Shown: one piece after another, positions 34,167-42,956 of the stretch | How the letters are laid out: the number at the start of each line of letters is the position of its first letter | How positions within the stretch are numbered: the stretch's first letter is position 1 | NCBI GenBank assembly: GCA_035945995.1 | Contig: DASYZR010000061.1 | Span: 1-48,460, forward strand | Origin: a bacterium | GTDB taxonomy: Bacteria; Sysuimicrobiota; Sysuimicrobiia; Sysuimicrobiales; Segetimicrobiaceae | Reading direction: 5' to 3' | Length of the DNA stretch: 48,460 bases | Position numbers and translations under genes: made by a program | The notes under the pieces: model-generated | Told to the model about the DNA's origin: nothing | Seen by the model: the letters and a program-made list of their open reading frames with translations, nothing else | Databases searched by the model: none

Positions 34167-34895
34167 TCAGAACACTCGCGGATCGATGATCACGCCGGCC
34201 CCGAGCAGCCGGACGTACACGTCGGCCAGCCCGACCGAAAACAGGCTGAGCCACGCCCACGCGGCGTGGTGCGCCGTCAGCCGGCCGACGCCGGTGCGGA
34301 GCCGCGCGCGCAGCGCGCCCCCCCGCGCGCACGAGTAGCAGTCGAGGTTGCCGCCCGCCAGGTGCCGGAAGGCGTGGCAGCCGAACGTGTAGCCGGAGAG
34401 CAGGACGACGTTCGCGAGAAAGAGCAGCGATCCGAGATGCACCGACGGCCGGCCGCCGGGGAAGAACGTGTCGATCGCGTCCTTCCATAGGAAGAGCAGC
34501 ACGATGATGGCGGCGTAGAGAAAGTACCGGTGGAAGTTGCTGAGGATGAACGGAAACCGCGTCTCGCCGGCGTAGCCGCCGCGGCGCTCCGGCACCATGC
34601 AGGAGACCGGATCGAGAAAGTATGAGCGGTAGTACGCCTTGCGGTAGTAATAGCACGTGGCGCGGAACCCGAGCGGCGCCCAGAGCACCCAGAACGCCGG
34701 CGAAAGGGGGATGCCGCTGACCCGGACCGGCGGCGAATAGAAGGGCGAGAGGTAGGGGGCCACATACCCGTGCCCCTGCAGCGCCACCCAAATCGAGTAG
34801 ATGCCGAACGCCGTGAGCACCGTGACCGTGGCGGCCGGCTGCAGCCACCACGGAATTCCGGCCGCGTATGAACGTTCGACCGCCTGCTCGCTCAT
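34167..34895 (-). CDS. sdhC: Succinate dehydrogenase membrane subunit (Sdh1-type, candidate membrane FeS site)
   Basis: 242 residues from the ATG at 34895. A TTG at 34961 with AAGGAA upstream would add 22 residues and remains possible. Five membrane helices are visible (about 20-40, 63-80, 123-138, 153-172 and 210-228). The block [19 protein letters not shown] (75-93) and the motif [18 protein letters not shown] (172-189) are characteristic of the single membrane subunit of the actinobacterial Sdh1 type. Cys173, His174, His178, Cys186 and Cys189 are placed like metal ligands, and mycobacterial Sdh1 has been described with a membrane-embedded Rieske-type cluster. The adjacent sdhA and sdhB fix its role. 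Quinone type cannot be told. Confidence 0.8.
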   Translation of the reverse strand: MSEQAVERSYAAGIPWWLQPAATVTVLTAFGIYSIWVALQGHGYVAPYLSPFYSPPVRVSGIPLSPAFWVLWAPLGFRATCYYYRKAYYRSYFLDPVSCMVPERRGGYAGETRFPFILSNFHRYFLYAAIIVLLFLWKDAIDTFFPGGRPSVHLGSLLFLANVVLLSGYTFGCHAFRHLAGGNLDCYSCARGGALRARLRTGVGRLTAHHAAWAWLSLFSVGLADVYVRLLGAGVIIDPRVF

Positions 34896-34982
34896 GGGAA
34901 CCGTCCGGGTTGGCCGACTCGGCGATCCGAAGAATCTCTCTCCACGGTTCGGGTCATACAAGGGGGTTTCCTTCTCCGCGGC

Positions 34983-34991
34983 ATACTATAC
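34983..34991. promoter_or_regulatory. AT-rich centre of the divergent sdh / protease promoter region
   Basis: The only AT-rich stretch between the divergent sdhC and protease genes is ATACTATAC. It offers TACTAT on the plus strand and TATAGT on the minus strand as -10 boxes. No good -35 box is seen for either, so an activator or another sigma factor may be needed. Weak call. Confidence 0.3.
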
Positions 34992-35027
34992 GCCCGGGCG
35001 CGAAGGGCTCCACAGCGGAGGACGCCG

Positions 35028-35876
35028 GTGAACCTCAGCAATCTCTTCTGGATTCTCTTCCTGATCTCGTTCATTCAACCGATTCTCCAACGCCAGTGGC
35101 AGCAGGTCGCGCGCCTGCGGGCGCTGCAGGGCCTCGAGCGCGCGCGCGGGAGCCGCGTGATCGCGCTGATCCACCGGGAGGAGACCGTCGCGCTGCTCGG
35201 CATTCCGATCGCCCGCTACATCGACATCCAGGATTCCGAGGATCTGCTGCGCGCGATCCGTCTCACGCCATCCGACCTGCCGATCGACGTGATCCTGCAC
35301 ACGCCGGGCGGACTCGTGCTGGCCGCGGAGCAGATCGCGCGCGCGCTGGCCGACCACCGCGGCCGGGTTACCGTCTTCGTCCCGCACTACGCGATGTCCG
35401 GGGGGACGCTGATCGCGCTCGCCGCCGACGAGATCATCATGGACGCGCACGCGGTGCTCGGTCCGGTCGATCCGCAGATCGGCCAGTACCCCGCGGCATC
35501 CCTGGTCGGGGTCGCGGAGCGCAAGCCGATCGAACGGGTGGACGACGACACGCTGATCCTCGCGGATGTGGCGAAAAAGGCGCTGCGCCAGGTCCACGCC
35601 GCCGTCGTCGAGCTGGCGGCCCGCCGCCTCGCGCCCGAGCCGGCCGCGGCCCTCGCCGACCAGCTCGCCACCGGGCGGTGGACGCACGATTATCCGATCA
35701 CCGTGACGGAAGCGCGCACGCTCGGTTTCACGGTGTCGACGGAGATGCCGCGCACCGTCTACCAGTTGATGGAGCTGTACCCGCAGGCGGGACGGCGGCG
35801 GCCGTCCGTCGAGTACGTGCCGCTGCCCTACCGGGGCCCGGCCGCCCCACTCCCGCGCGAGGGCGAGCGCAAGTAA
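35028..35876 (+). CDS. SDH-family Clp-fold serine protease, membrane-anchored
   Basis: 282 residues from a GTG with GGAGGA seven bases upstream. One N-terminal membrane helix (about 4-20) is followed by a ClpP/crotonase fold. [22 protein letters not shown] (about 85-106, read in parts) contains the oxyanion Gly pair, and the nucleophile is the Ser in [12 protein letters not shown] (about 121-132). A conserved Lys pair ([10 protein letters not shown], near 185) is placed as the base. This is the serine dehydrogenase proteinase (PF01972) family, related to SppA and to stomatin-linked proteases. The substrate is unknown, and membrane protein turnover is a guess. It is followed by icd on the same strand after 62 bases. 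Confidence 0.85.
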   Translation: MNLSNLFWILFLISFIQPILQRQWQQVARLRALQGLERARGSRVIALIHREETVALLGIPIARYIDIQDSEDLLRAIRLTPSDLPIDVILHTPGGLVLAAEQIARALADHRGRVTVFVPHYAMSGGTLIALAADEIIMDAHAVLGPVDPQIGQYPAASLVGVAERKPIERVDDDTLILADVAKKALRQVHAAVVELAARRLAPEPAAALADQLATGRWTHDYPITVTEARTLGFTVSTEMPRTVYQLMELYPQAGRRRPSVEYVPLPYRGPAAPLPREGERK

Positions 35877-35910
35877 CCCGCCGGCGGGCCCGCGACCCCG
35901 CTTCGCGGGG
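35877..35910. repeat. Two GC palindromes after the protease stop
   Basis: CCCGCCGGCGGG (35877-35888) begins at the base after the TAA stop, and CCCCGCTTCGCGGGG (35896-35910, 6-bp stem, 3-base loop) follows. No T-run is present. They belong to the short palindrome group of this window and could stabilise or attenuate the protease-icd transcript. Confidence 0.6.
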
Positions 35911-35938
35911 CGGGACGGCCGGCACGAAGGAGCCCGTC

Positions 35939-37201
35939 ATGGCGAAGATCACGGTGAAACGTCCGCTCGTCGAGATGGACGGCGACGAGATGGCGCGGAT
36001 CATGTGGCACTGGATCCGCGAGCGGCTGATCGTGCCGTACCTCGACGTCGACCTCAAGTACTACGATCTCTCGATCCAGCGGCGCGACGAGACCGACGAC
36101 CGGATCACGGTCGATGCGGCGCACGCCGTGCGCGAGCACGGCGTCGGCGTCAAGTGCGCCACGATCACGCCGGACGAGACGCGGGTCAGGGAGTTCTCGC
36201 TCAAGCAGATGTGGCGGAGCCCCAACGGGACCATCCGCAACATTCTCGACGGCACCATCTTCCGCGAGCCGATCATCTGCCGCAACGTCCCGCGCCTGGT
36301 CCCCCAGTGGGACAAGCCGGTCGTCGTCGCCCGCCACGGGTTCGGCGACCAGTACCGGGCGCAGGACTTCCGCTTCCCGGGGCCCGGCACGCTCACGCTC
36401 GTGTTCACGCCGGCCCCCGACCACCCCGCGGGCGGGGCCCCTGGTCACCCCGCAGGCGGGGCGGGAGGGCAGGCGGCGATTACGCGGGAGATCATCAAAG
36501 CCGACGGGCCGGGCGTCGCCCTCGGCATGTTCAATCTCGACGGCTCGATCCGCGGGTTCGCCCGCGCGTGCTTCAACTACGGGCTCGGCCGCGGGTACCC
36601 CGTGTATCTGTCGACGAAAAACACGATCCTCAAGGCCTACGACGGGCGCTTCAAGGATATCTTTCAGGAAGTCTACGACGCCGACTTCCGCGCGCGGTTC
36701 GAGACCGCCGGCCTCACGTACGAGCATCGCCTGATCGATGACATGGTCGCGGCCAGCCTCAAGTGGACCGGCGGGTATCTGTGGGCGTGCAAGAACTACG
36801 ACGGCGACGTGCAGTCCGACGCGATCGCGCAGGGCTACGGGTCGCTCGGCCTCATGACGTCGGTCCTCACGTCCCCGGACGGGCGGGCGGTCGAAGCCGA
36901 AGCGGCGCACGGCACCGTCACGCGCCACTACCGCCTGCACCAGCAGGGCAAGCCGACGTCGACGAACCCGATCGCCTCGATCTACGCGTGGACCCGCGGC
37001 CTGCAGTACCGCGGGAAGATGGACGGCACGCCGGCCGTCGTCGACTTCGCCCTCGCGCTCGAACGGGTCTGCGTCGAGACGGTCGAGAGCGGCAAGATGA
37101 CGAAGGACCTCGCCGTGCTCATCGGGCCGGACGAGCCGTTCCTGACGACCGAGGCGTTCATGGGGGAGATCGAACGGGCGCTGAGCCGCCGCGCCGGCTA
37201 A
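35939..37201 (+). CDS. icd: Isocitrate dehydrogenase (NADP type, eukaryote-like subfamily)
   Basis: 420 residues from the ATG at 35939. The longer upstream frame is a shadow. It oxidises isocitrate to 2-oxoglutarate. [20 protein letters not shown] (1-20), the substrate-binding [13 protein letters not shown] (89-101), GDQYRAQDF (136-144) and the [10 protein letters not shown] block (near 322) match the homodimeric subfamily shared with eukaryotic enzymes. Residues about 160-179 ([20 protein letters not shown]) are an unusual insertion between two beta strands, coded by two palindromes 24 bases apart. The surrounding sequence resumes normally, so the enzyme is probably active. It is the TCA gene missing from the minus-strand block. 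Confidence 0.95.
   Translation: MAKITVKRPLVEMDGDEMARIMWHWIRERLIVPYLDVDLKYYDLSIQRRDETDDRITVDAAHAVREHGVGVKCATITPDETRVREFSLKQMWRSPNGTIRNILDGTIFREPIICRNVPRLVPQWDKPVVVARHGFGDQYRAQDFRFPGPGTLTLVFTPAPDHPAGGAPGHPAGGAGGQAAITREIIKADGPGVALGMFNLDGSIRGFARACFNYGLGRGYPVYLSTKNTILKAYDGRFKDIFQEVYDADFRARFETAGLTYEHRLIDDMVAASLKWTGGYLWACKNYDGDVQSDAIAQGYGSLGLMTSVLTSPDGRAVEAEAAHGTVTRHYRLHQQGKPTSTNPIASIYAWTRGLQYRGKMDGTPAVVDFALALERVCVETVESGKMTKDLAVLIGPDEPFLTTEAFMGEIERALSRRAG
36424..36461. repeat. Two palindromes, 24 bases apart, inside icd
   Basis: CCCCGCGGGCGGGG (36424-36437) and CCCCGCAGGCGGGG (36448-36461) lie within the icd frame, repeated with a 24-base period that keeps the frame and gives two HPAGG peptides. 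The period equals that of the yvcK pair. Confidence 0.75.
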
Positions 37202-37203
37202 CG

Positions 37204-37254
37204 CGGCCTCGACCCCGACACCGGCCCGGAGCGCCGGCGGCGGTCTCGAGGCCG
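37204..37254 (+). terminator. Long GC hairpin after icd
   Basis: CGGCCTCGA (37204-37212) pairs with TCGAGGCCG (37246-37254), and the interior is GC-rich and can pair further. It starts three bases after the icd stop and lies in the 91-base gap before the prenyltransferase. There is no T-run, so it may be a weak or factor-dependent terminator. Confidence 0.35.
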
Positions 37255-37292
37255 GAACCGACCGGGAAATCGCTGCGTCGGAAGACCCAGTG

Positions 37293-38066
37293 ATGCTGCT
37301 CGGCCTCCTGTACCGCGTCTACGAAAGCCGGCTCCTCAGACGGCTGCGCCGCGGGCCGCTGCCGCGGCACGTGGGCCTGATCCTGGACGGCAACCGGCGG
37401 TACGCGCAGGAGGCCGGGCTAAGCACACGTGACGCGTACCAACGGGGCGCGGACAAAGTTGACGACGTCCTCGAGTGGTGCGAGGCGCTCGGGATTCCCC
37501 AGGTCACGGTCTGGGTGCTGTCCATCGAGAACCTGGAACGCCCCGCCGACGAGGTGTTGCCGTTGCTGGGGGTCATCGAGCAGAAGATCGGCGACCTGAC
37601 GCGGCATCCCGCGACGGCCCGCAGCCGGCGCCGTATCCGCGCGGTCGGCCACTTCGAGGCATTGCCCGCCTCGCTCCGCGGGGCGATCGCCGGCGCGGAG
37701 CGCGCCACCGCCGGCCACGACGGCTGTCTCTTGAACATCGCCGTCGGGTACAACGGGCGCCAGGAGATCGCGGACGCCGTCCGGTCCCTGGTCCGGACGC
37801 ACTTCCGGCCGGGCATGACGGCCGAGGCCCTGGCCGGCCACTTCACTCCGGAAGAGATCGGGCGCCACATGTACGCCGGGGGCGCCGACGATCCCGACCT
37901 GATCATCCGCACGAGCGGGGAGACGCGCCTCAGCGGATTCCTGCTGTGGCAGAGCGTGTACAGCGAGTACTACTTCTGCGATGTCTACTGGCCCGCGTTC
38001 CGCCACGTCGACTTCCTGCGGGCCCTGCGCAGCTACCAGCAGCGGCAGCGGCGATTCGGCCGGTAG
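37293..38066 (+). CDS. uppS: Isoprenyl transferase (undecaprenyl diphosphate synthase family)
   Basis: 257 residues from the ATG at 37293 (an adjoining in-frame GTG at 37290 is equally possible, GGAAG upstream). It adds isopentenyl units in cis to make the lipid carrier for cell-wall synthesis. The first P-site is GLILDGNRRYAQEAG (about 28-42) with the catalytic Asp in DGNRR. Later motifs are VTVWVLSIENLERP (about 71-84), NIAVGYNGRQEI (about 149-160) and the C-terminal RTSGETRLSGFLLWQSVYSEYYF (split near 207-229). Chain length cannot be inferred. It converges on the cobalamin adenosyltransferase with a gap of two bases. Confidence 0.92.
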   Translation: MLLGLLYRVYESRLLRRLRRGPLPRHVGLILDGNRRYAQEAGLSTRDAYQRGADKVDDVLEWCEALGIPQVTVWVLSIENLERPADEVLPLLGVIEQKIGDLTRHPATARSRRRIRAVGHFEALPASLRGAIAGAERATAGHDGCLLNIAVGYNGRQEIADAVRSLVRTHFRPGMTAEALAGHFTPEEIGRHMYAGGADDPDLIIRTSGETRLSGFLLWQSVYSEYYFCDVYWPAFRHVDFLRALRSYQQRQRRFGR

Positions 38067-38068
38067 CC

Positions 38069-38629
38069 CTACCGCGCCTGATGCCACTCCACGTCCGGAC
38101 GGCCGGCGGCGTGGTTCGCGGCCCGCGCCAGGACGAACAAGAGGTCTGACAGCCGGTTCACGAATTTCAACAGGTCGGGGTTCACCGGTTCGCGTGCGGC
38201 GAGGCTCACGATCTTGCGCTCGGCGCGGCGGGCGACCGTGCGGGCGTGGTGCAGGGCCGCGGCGGCGGGGGTCCCGCCCGGCAGAATGAAGACCCGCAGC
38301 GGCGGCAGCGCGTCGTCGAAGCGGTCGATCTCCCGCTCCAGCGCCTCGACCCAGGCCGCCGTGACGTGGCTCGCGTGGCCGCCCGCGGCCGCCGCGGCCG
38401 CGGGCGGCGTCGCGAGCTCAGACCCGAGGTCGAACAGGTAGTGCTGCAGGCGCTCGAGGACGGGGTCGATCGACGCGGGCGTCCCGGCCGCGCGCGCCAC
38501 GCCCAGCACCGCGTTCAGCTCGTCGACGGCGCCGTACGCGCACACCCGCGGATCGTCTTTCCGGACGCGCCGGCCGCCGAACAGGCCGGTCTCTCCGGCG
38601 TCCCCCGTCTTCGTATAGATCCGTGTCAC
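38069..38629 (-). CDS. Cob(I)alamin adenosyltransferase (PduO type)
   Basis: 186 residues from the GTG at 38629, which overlaps the S9 peptidase stop (GTGA). It attaches the adenosyl group of ATP to cobalamin. The ATP-binding N-terminus TRIYTKTGDAGETGLFGG (2-19) and AYGAVDELNAVLGVAR are followed by the RRAERKIVSL helix (about 140) and NRLSDLLFVLARAAN (about 160-174), the PduO/MMAB signature. An Ala-rich loop (PPAAAAAAGGHA, near 84) is unusual. The cobalamin-dependent partner enzyme is not in this window. Confidence 0.92.
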   Translation of the reverse strand: MTRIYTKTGDAGETGLFGGRRVRKDDPRVCAYGAVDELNAVLGVARAAGTPASIDPVLERLQHYLFDLGSELATPPAAAAAAGGHASHVTAAWVEALEREIDRFDDALPPLRVFILPGGTPAAAALHHARTVARRAERKIVSLAAREPVNPDLLKFVNRLSDLLFVLARAANHAAGRPDVEWHQAR

Positions 38630-40710
38630 TCGTCGGCGGCGACGGCGTCCCGGGCGCCGGGGGCCGGCGGGGCGGCGGCCGCCGCGGGAGCGAGATAGGT
38701 GCGGAACCACTCCACGATGTGCCGGAGGCGCTCCAGGCGGTGGCGCGGCTGTCCGTTGCGCGAAAGGTCGTGGCTCTCGTTGGGGAACCGCACAAAGAGG
38801 GTCGGCACCCCCTGCTTCTTCAGCGCGACGAACAACTGCTCGCCCTGCTCGATCGGGCAGCGGTGGTCCTGCTCGTTGTGGAGAATGAGCAGTGGCGTGC
38901 GCATCTGGCGCACGTAGGTAATCGGTGACCGTTCGAGGTAGAACTGCGGCGCCTCCCACGGATCGCCGGGATACTCCCACATCCCCTTCATGTACGCGAG
39001 GTCGGACGTGCCCCACTGGCTGTAGGCGTTGCTGACGCTCCGCATCGTCACCGCCGCCCGGAACCGCTGCGTGTGGCCCACAATCCAGTTCGTCATGAAC
39101 CCGCCGTAGCTGCCTCCGGCGACCCCGAGACGCTCGCCGTCGATCCAGGGGTGCGCGGCCAGCGCCGCATCCAGGCCGTGCATGAGGTCTTCGTAGTCTT
39201 TGCCGCCCCAGTCGTGGCGCGTCCCGGCCGTGAAGGTCTGCCCGTAGCCCTGGCTGCCCCGGGGATTGAGATAGACCACGGCGTATCCCTGCGCCGCCAG
39301 CACCTGAAACTCGTGGAAAAACGCGTGGCCGTACGCGCCGTGCGGCCCGCCGTGGATCTCGAGAACGGCCGGTACCGGCTCCCCGTGGATCGGGTTGGTC
39401 GGACGCATCACCCAGCCTTCGACTGTCCAGCCCTCGGCGGTTTCGAATTGCATCCGTTCCGGCCGCGCGAGCGCGATCGGCCGGAGGACCGGTCCCGTGA
39501 GATCGGTCACGCGCCGGAGGTCGCCCCCGAGATCGCACACCGCGATCTCGCCCGGCGTCAGCGGATCGCTCTCGATGCAGGCGGCCCGCCGCGCGGTGCG
39601 GTCAAACGAACAACCGATCAATTCGTGCGCCCCGCGGGTCTCGAACCGGAACGCGCGGTCCGGCGGCGTCCCGCTCACCCCGGCGCCGTCCTCCGGCGCC
39701 GCGATCGAGGCGATCTGCGTGCTGCCGCCGTCGGTCACCATGAAGAACACCCGCCGGCCGTCCGCGGCCCACCACAGCCCGCCGGAGGACGGGTGGGCCC
39801 GCGCATCGGTGATGATGTGATGGCCGACGCTGCGATCTTCCTGGGCGGTGAGACAGACCGGGCCGCCGCCCGACGCCGGCACGGTCCACACGCCCCAATT
39901 CGTCGCGCCCCAGGAGGCGTTATCGTGCCCCACGCACGCGAGCAGCCGGCCGTCGGGCGACCATGCCGGCGCCTGCAGGGGGCCCAATCCCGCGGTGAGC
40001 CGGCGCGGCGTCCCGCCATCGCCGGCGCCGATGACCCACACGTCGCTTGTGTTGCTGAGATCCGCGTCCGGGGACGCGTTGGCCGTGTAGGCGAGCAGCG
40101 CGCCGTCGGGCGACCACGCGGGACTCAGATGATCGTAGTCGCCGGCCGTGACCCGGCGCGCGGGGCCTCCGGTGGCGGAGACGACAAAAATCTGCTTCCA
40201 ACGCCCGTCCCAGAAACCTTCGCCGTCCTGCTTGTAGCGCAGGCGCGAGATGACTCTGACGTCGGATTCAACGCCGGGGGCGGCGGCGCCGCTCTCGCTG
40301 CGCGCGCGATCCGCCTCGGGTTTTCCCACGAATGCGATCGAGCGGCCGTCCGGGGACCAGACCGGATCCGCCGGCGCGAGCTTGCCGGACGTGAGCGGGC
40401 GCGCCTCGCCGCCCGTCGTGGCAATGACCCACACCTGTTTGTCGCCGCCGCGGTCGGACAGGAACACGAGCCGGGTGCCGTCGGGGGACCAGCGGGGGGA
40501 GGTCTCCTTTGCCGACGCCGTGGTGAGTTGGCGCGGTTCCCCGCCCGCCGCCGGCACGACCCAGAGGTGGGTGCGGTACGTGTTGGCGTCGGGGTCGGCG
40601 CGGGTCACCGTGAAGGCGATCTGCGTCCCGTCCGGAGACAGTTGCGGATCGTTGAGCACCGGGATGGCGAGGAGATCGTCGATGGTCATCAACCGGGTTG
40701 GTACGTTCAC
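38626..40710 (-). CDS. S9 family peptidase (acylaminoacyl-peptidase-like)
   Basis: 694 residues from a GTG with GCGGAGG upstream. The N-terminal half (about 10-410) is a beta-propeller made of repeated WSPDG blocks (PRWSPDGTRLVF, PVWSPDGRSIAF, PAWSPDGALLAY, PAWSPDGRLLAC). The C-terminal alpha/beta hydrolase has the nucleophile in GVAGGSYGGFMTNW (about 528-541), Asp in HNEQDHRCPIEQG (about 610) and His in FPNESHDLSRNG (about 640). No signal peptide is seen, so it is probably cytosolic, cutting short peptides. The Pro/Ala-rich tail is not part of the fold. Confidence 0.92.
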   Translation of the reverse strand: MNVPTRLMTIDDLLAIPVLNDPQLSPDGTQIAFTVTRADPDANTYRTHLWVVPAAGGEPRQLTTASAKETSPRWSPDGTRLVFLSDRGGDKQVWVIATTGGEARPLTSGKLAPADPVWSPDGRSIAFVGKPEADRARSESGAAAPGVESDVRVISRLRYKQDGEGFWDGRWKQIFVVSATGGPARRVTAGDYDHLSPAWSPDGALLAYTANASPDADLSNTSDVWVIGAGDGGTPRRLTAGLGPLQAPAWSPDGRLLACVGHDNASWGATNWGVWTVPASGGGPVCLTAQEDRSVGHHIITDARAHPSSGGLWWAADGRRVFFMVTDGGSTQIASIAAPEDGAGVSGTPPDRAFRFETRGAHELIGCSFDRTARRAACIESDPLTPGEIAVCDLGGDLRRVTDLTGPVLRPIALARPERMQFETAEGWTVEGWVMRPTNPIHGEPVPAVLEIHGGPHGAYGHAFFHEFQVLAAQGYAVVYLNPRGSQGYGQTFTAGTRHDWGGKDYEDLMHGLDAALAAHPWIDGERLGVAGGSYGGFMTNWIVGHTQRFRAAVTMRSVSNAYSQWGTSDLAYMKGMWEYPGDPWEAPQFYLERSPITYVRQMRTPLLILHNEQDHRCPIEQGEQLFVALKKQGVPTLFVRFPNESHDLSRNGQPRHRLERLRHIVEWFRTYLAPAAAAAPPAPGARDAVAADE

Positions 40711-40740
40711 CGCTCGTCCCTCCGCGACAGGGATACGTTC

Positions 40741-40768
40741 GAGCGCTTCGCCGGTGCGAAAAGCGCTC
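40741..40768 (-). terminator. Hairpin between the his operon and the S9 peptidase gene
   Basis: GAGCGCTT (40741-40748) and AAGCGCTC (40761-40768) pair, with further CGC/GCG pairing inside. It lies in the 73-base gap after the metallophosphoesterase stop and before the peptidase start. No T-run is present, so this is a candidate only. Confidence 0.35.
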
Positions 40769-40783
40769 CCTCCGGATGCGCTT

Positions 40784-41518
40784 CTAGGTCCCGGCGGCGA
40801 GCCGGCGCGACAGAACCGGGGGGAGCCCGAGCGCCATCATCTTCGCCTGCGTTTCGGCCACCGGATACGCCAGCCGGTGGAGCGCCGCCGTGCGGGCGTC
40901 ATCGTCGAAGATCATATAGGCGGCGCGCGAATCGCCGTCGCGCGGCTGGCCCACGCTGCCGGCGTTGATGATGTACCGGGCGGCCGGCAGAAGACGCACC
41001 GGGTGTCCCCGCCGCAGGTCCTGCCCCCGGATGCGTCCGTCCGCGTCGCAGACGAAGACTCCCGGCAGATGGGAGTGCCCGACGAGGCACACGGTGAAGG
41101 TGCTTTCGGCAAACACGGCGAGCGCGGTGGGCAGATCCAGGATGTACTCCTCCACCGGTTCACGCGGGCTCCCGTGCACGGCGAGAAACGTCGGGAACTC
41201 CAGCCGGTCGGGCAGCGCGGCGAGGAAGGCGCGGCTCTCCGGCGTCAGCACCCCGGCCGTCCACTCGATCGCCGCGCGGGCCAGCGGCGAGAACGCCGCC
41301 GTATCGAGCAGGCCCACCGCCCCGCGATCGTGGTTCCCGGCAATGACCGCGGCGCCGAGGCCGCGGACGCGGTCCACACATGCGTTGGGATCGGGCCCAT
41401 AGCCCACCACGTCGCCCAGACACAGGTAGGCGTCCGGCGACCGGCGGCCGGCGTCCGCCAGCACGGCCTCGAGGGCCTCGAGATTCCCATGGACGTCCGA
41501 GAAGACCGCGTAGCGCAC
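40784..41518 (-). CDS. Calcineurin-like metallophosphoesterase (YfcE-type)
   Basis: 244 residues from the GTG at 41518, 14 bases after hisIE. The metal ligands of the fold are present: Asp8 and His10 (FSDVHGNLEAL), Asp36 (CLGDVVGYGP), Asn62 and His63 (AGNHDRG), a later His in LAVHGSPREP (about 120-129) and GHSHLP (near 164). Members cleave phosphodiesters or phosphomonoesters, and the substrate here is unknown. Sitting last in a his operon that lacks a recognised histidinol-phosphatase, it might fill that role, but no member of this fold is known to me to do so. Confidence 0.85.
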   Translation of the reverse strand: MRYAVFSDVHGNLEALEAVLADAGRRSPDAYLCLGDVVGYGPDPNACVDRVRGLGAAVIAGNHDRGAVGLLDTAAFSPLARAAIEWTAGVLTPESRAFLAALPDRLEFPTFLAVHGSPREPVEEYILDLPTALAVFAESTFTVCLVGHSHLPGVFVCDADGRIRGQDLRRGHPVRLLPAARYIINAGSVGQPRDGDSRAAYMIFDDDARTAALHRLAYPVAETQAKMMALGLPPVLSRRLAAGT

Positions 41519-41532
41519 ACGAGCCCCGTTCC

Positions 41533-42180
41533 TCAGCGTCTCCGCCGGGCGAGCTCCGCGAAGACCTGCGCGGGATCGATACCCTGGTAGATGAGCAGGG
41601 CCAGCGAGTGGAACCAGAGGTCGGCCGCTTCTTCCACGAGCCGCCCCGGCGTCTCCTTGCGCGCCGCGCGGACCACCTCCGCCGCTTCCTCCATGACCTT
41701 CTCGTTGAGCCGGGCGAGGCCTTCGGCAAAGAGGCCCGCCGTGTACGACCCGGCCTTGGGTGCGCGGCGCCGATCGGCGAGCACCGCCGCCAACTCCACG
41801 AGGATCTCGGGCCCCGGCTCCCCGGACGCGCCGCCGTCCGCTTCCACGAGGCGGCCGCCGGGTGCGACGGTCCGGAAGAAGCACGACCGCCGGCCGGTGT
41901 GACAGGCCGGGCCCGTCTGCTCGACCTTCAAGACGATCGCGTCGCCGTCGCAGTCGCCGCGGACGTCGACGACCCGCTGCGTGTGACCGGACGTTTCGCC
42001 TTTTCTCCAGAGCCGGCGGCGGCTGCGGCTCCAGTACCAGGCCTGGCCCGTGGCCAGCGTGCGTTCCAGGGCCTCCCGCGTCATGTGCGCGACCATCAAC
42101 ACGTCGCCGGTGTGCGCGTCCTGGGCCACGACGGTCACCAGCCCCGACGCGTCGTACGTGATCCTGTCGGCGTCGCTCAT
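41533..42180 (-). CDS. hisI: Bifunctional phosphoribosyl-AMP cyclohydrolase / phosphoribosyl-ATP pyrophosphatase
   Basis: 215 residues, catalysing steps two and three of histidine synthesis. The HisI domain (about 1-110) has [19 protein letters not shown] (48-66) and the metal-binding CDGDAIVL (about 76) with [12 protein letters not shown]. The HisE domain (about 125-210) is helical, with [23 protein letters not shown] (split near 148-170) and ADLWFHSL. The ATG overlaps the hisF stop (ATGA). Confidence 0.95.
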   Translation of the reverse strand: MSDADRITYDASGLVTVVAQDAHTGDVLMVAHMTREALERTLATGQAWYWSRSRRRLWRKGETSGHTQRVVDVRGDCDGDAIVLKVEQTGPACHTGRRSCFFRTVAPGGRLVEADGGASGEPGPEILVELAAVLADRRRAPKAGSYTAGLFAEGLARLNEKVMEEAAEVVRAARKETPGRLVEEAADLWFHSLALLIYQGIDPAQVFAELARRRR

Positions 42181-42956
42181 CCCAGGAGGCCCTCCACCGC
42201 CGGCCGCACCGGAACTCCGGCCGCCGCCATCGCCGCCTTCACCGCGGCGATGCTGTAAGTGCGATAGTGAAACACAGAGGCGGCCAGCACCGCGTCCGCG
42301 CCGGCGTCTCTCGCGGCCTCCACGAAGTGCGCCGGCGTTCCGGCGCCGCCCGAGGCAATCACCGGCACCCGCACGGCGCCGGTCACGGCCCGCACGAGCT
42401 CGAGATCAAAGCCGTCTTCGCGGCCGTCGTGATCCATGCTCGTCAGCAGGATCTCCCCGGCCCCCAGCGCCGCGGCGCGCGCGGCCCAGGCGACCGCGTC
42501 GAGGCCCGCCGGCCGCCGGCCCCCGTGCGTGTAGACCTGCCACCGGCCGGTCCCGGTGCACCTGGCGTCGATCGCGACGACGATGCACTGACTGCCGAAC
42601 TCCGCGGCGCCGTCCCGGATCAGGTTCGGCGTCCGCACCGCGGCGGTGTTGATGCCCACCTTGTCGGCGCCGGCCCGCAGCATCCGGCGAAGATCGCCGA
42701 CCGTCGCCAGTCCCCCGCCGACCGTGAACGGGATCGTCAGCACCTCCGCGGTGCGCCGTACGACGGTTTCCATGATCCCGCGGCCTTCGTGGCTGGCCGT
42801 GATGTCGAGGAACACCACCTCGTCGGCGCCTTCCCGATCGTAGACGGTGGCCAGCTCGACGGGATCCCCGGCGTCACGCAGGTTCACGAACCGCGTGCCT
42901 TTCACGACGCGGCCGTCCTTCACGTCGAGGCACGCGACGACCCGGCGCGCCAGCAT
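42177..42956 (-). CDS. hisF: Imidazole glycerol phosphate synthase, cyclase subunit
   Basis: 259 residues from the ATG at 42956, which touches the hisA stop. An in-frame GTG one codon upstream is an alternative. It is a TIM barrel that closes the imidazole ring with ammonia from HisH. The catalytic Asp11 lies in [13 protein letters not shown], and Asp130 in [23 protein letters not shown] (about 217) is the phosphate site. Confidence 0.96.
   Translation of the reverse strand: MLARRVVACLDVKDGRVVKGTRFVNLRDAGDPVELATVYDREGADEVVFLDITASHEGRGIMETVVRRTAEVLTIPFTVGGGLATVGDLRRMLRAGADKVGINTAAVRTPNLIRDGAAEFGSQCIVVAIDARCTGTGRWQVYTHGGRRPAGLDAVAWAARAAALGAGEILLTSMDHDGREDGFDLELVRAVTGAVRVPVIASGGAGTPAHFVEAARDAGADAVLAASVFHYRTYSIAAVKAAMAAAGVPVRPAVEGLLG

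Noticed and set aside
31584-34490. Plus-strand open frame of 968 codons opposite sdhA/B/C
   Set aside because: Same reason: no motifs, composition typical of antisense of GC-rich genes, and no ribosome site or spacing that fits neighbours.
34868-35938. Upstream extension of the icd frame
   Set aside because: It overlaps the well-supported protease gene in another frame, while the ATG at 35939 gives the standard isocitrate dehydrogenase N-terminus.
37293-38066. Cobalamin or other pathway link for the prenyltransferase
   Set aside because: The two genes are convergent with a two-base gap, so the neighbourhood gives no functional link.
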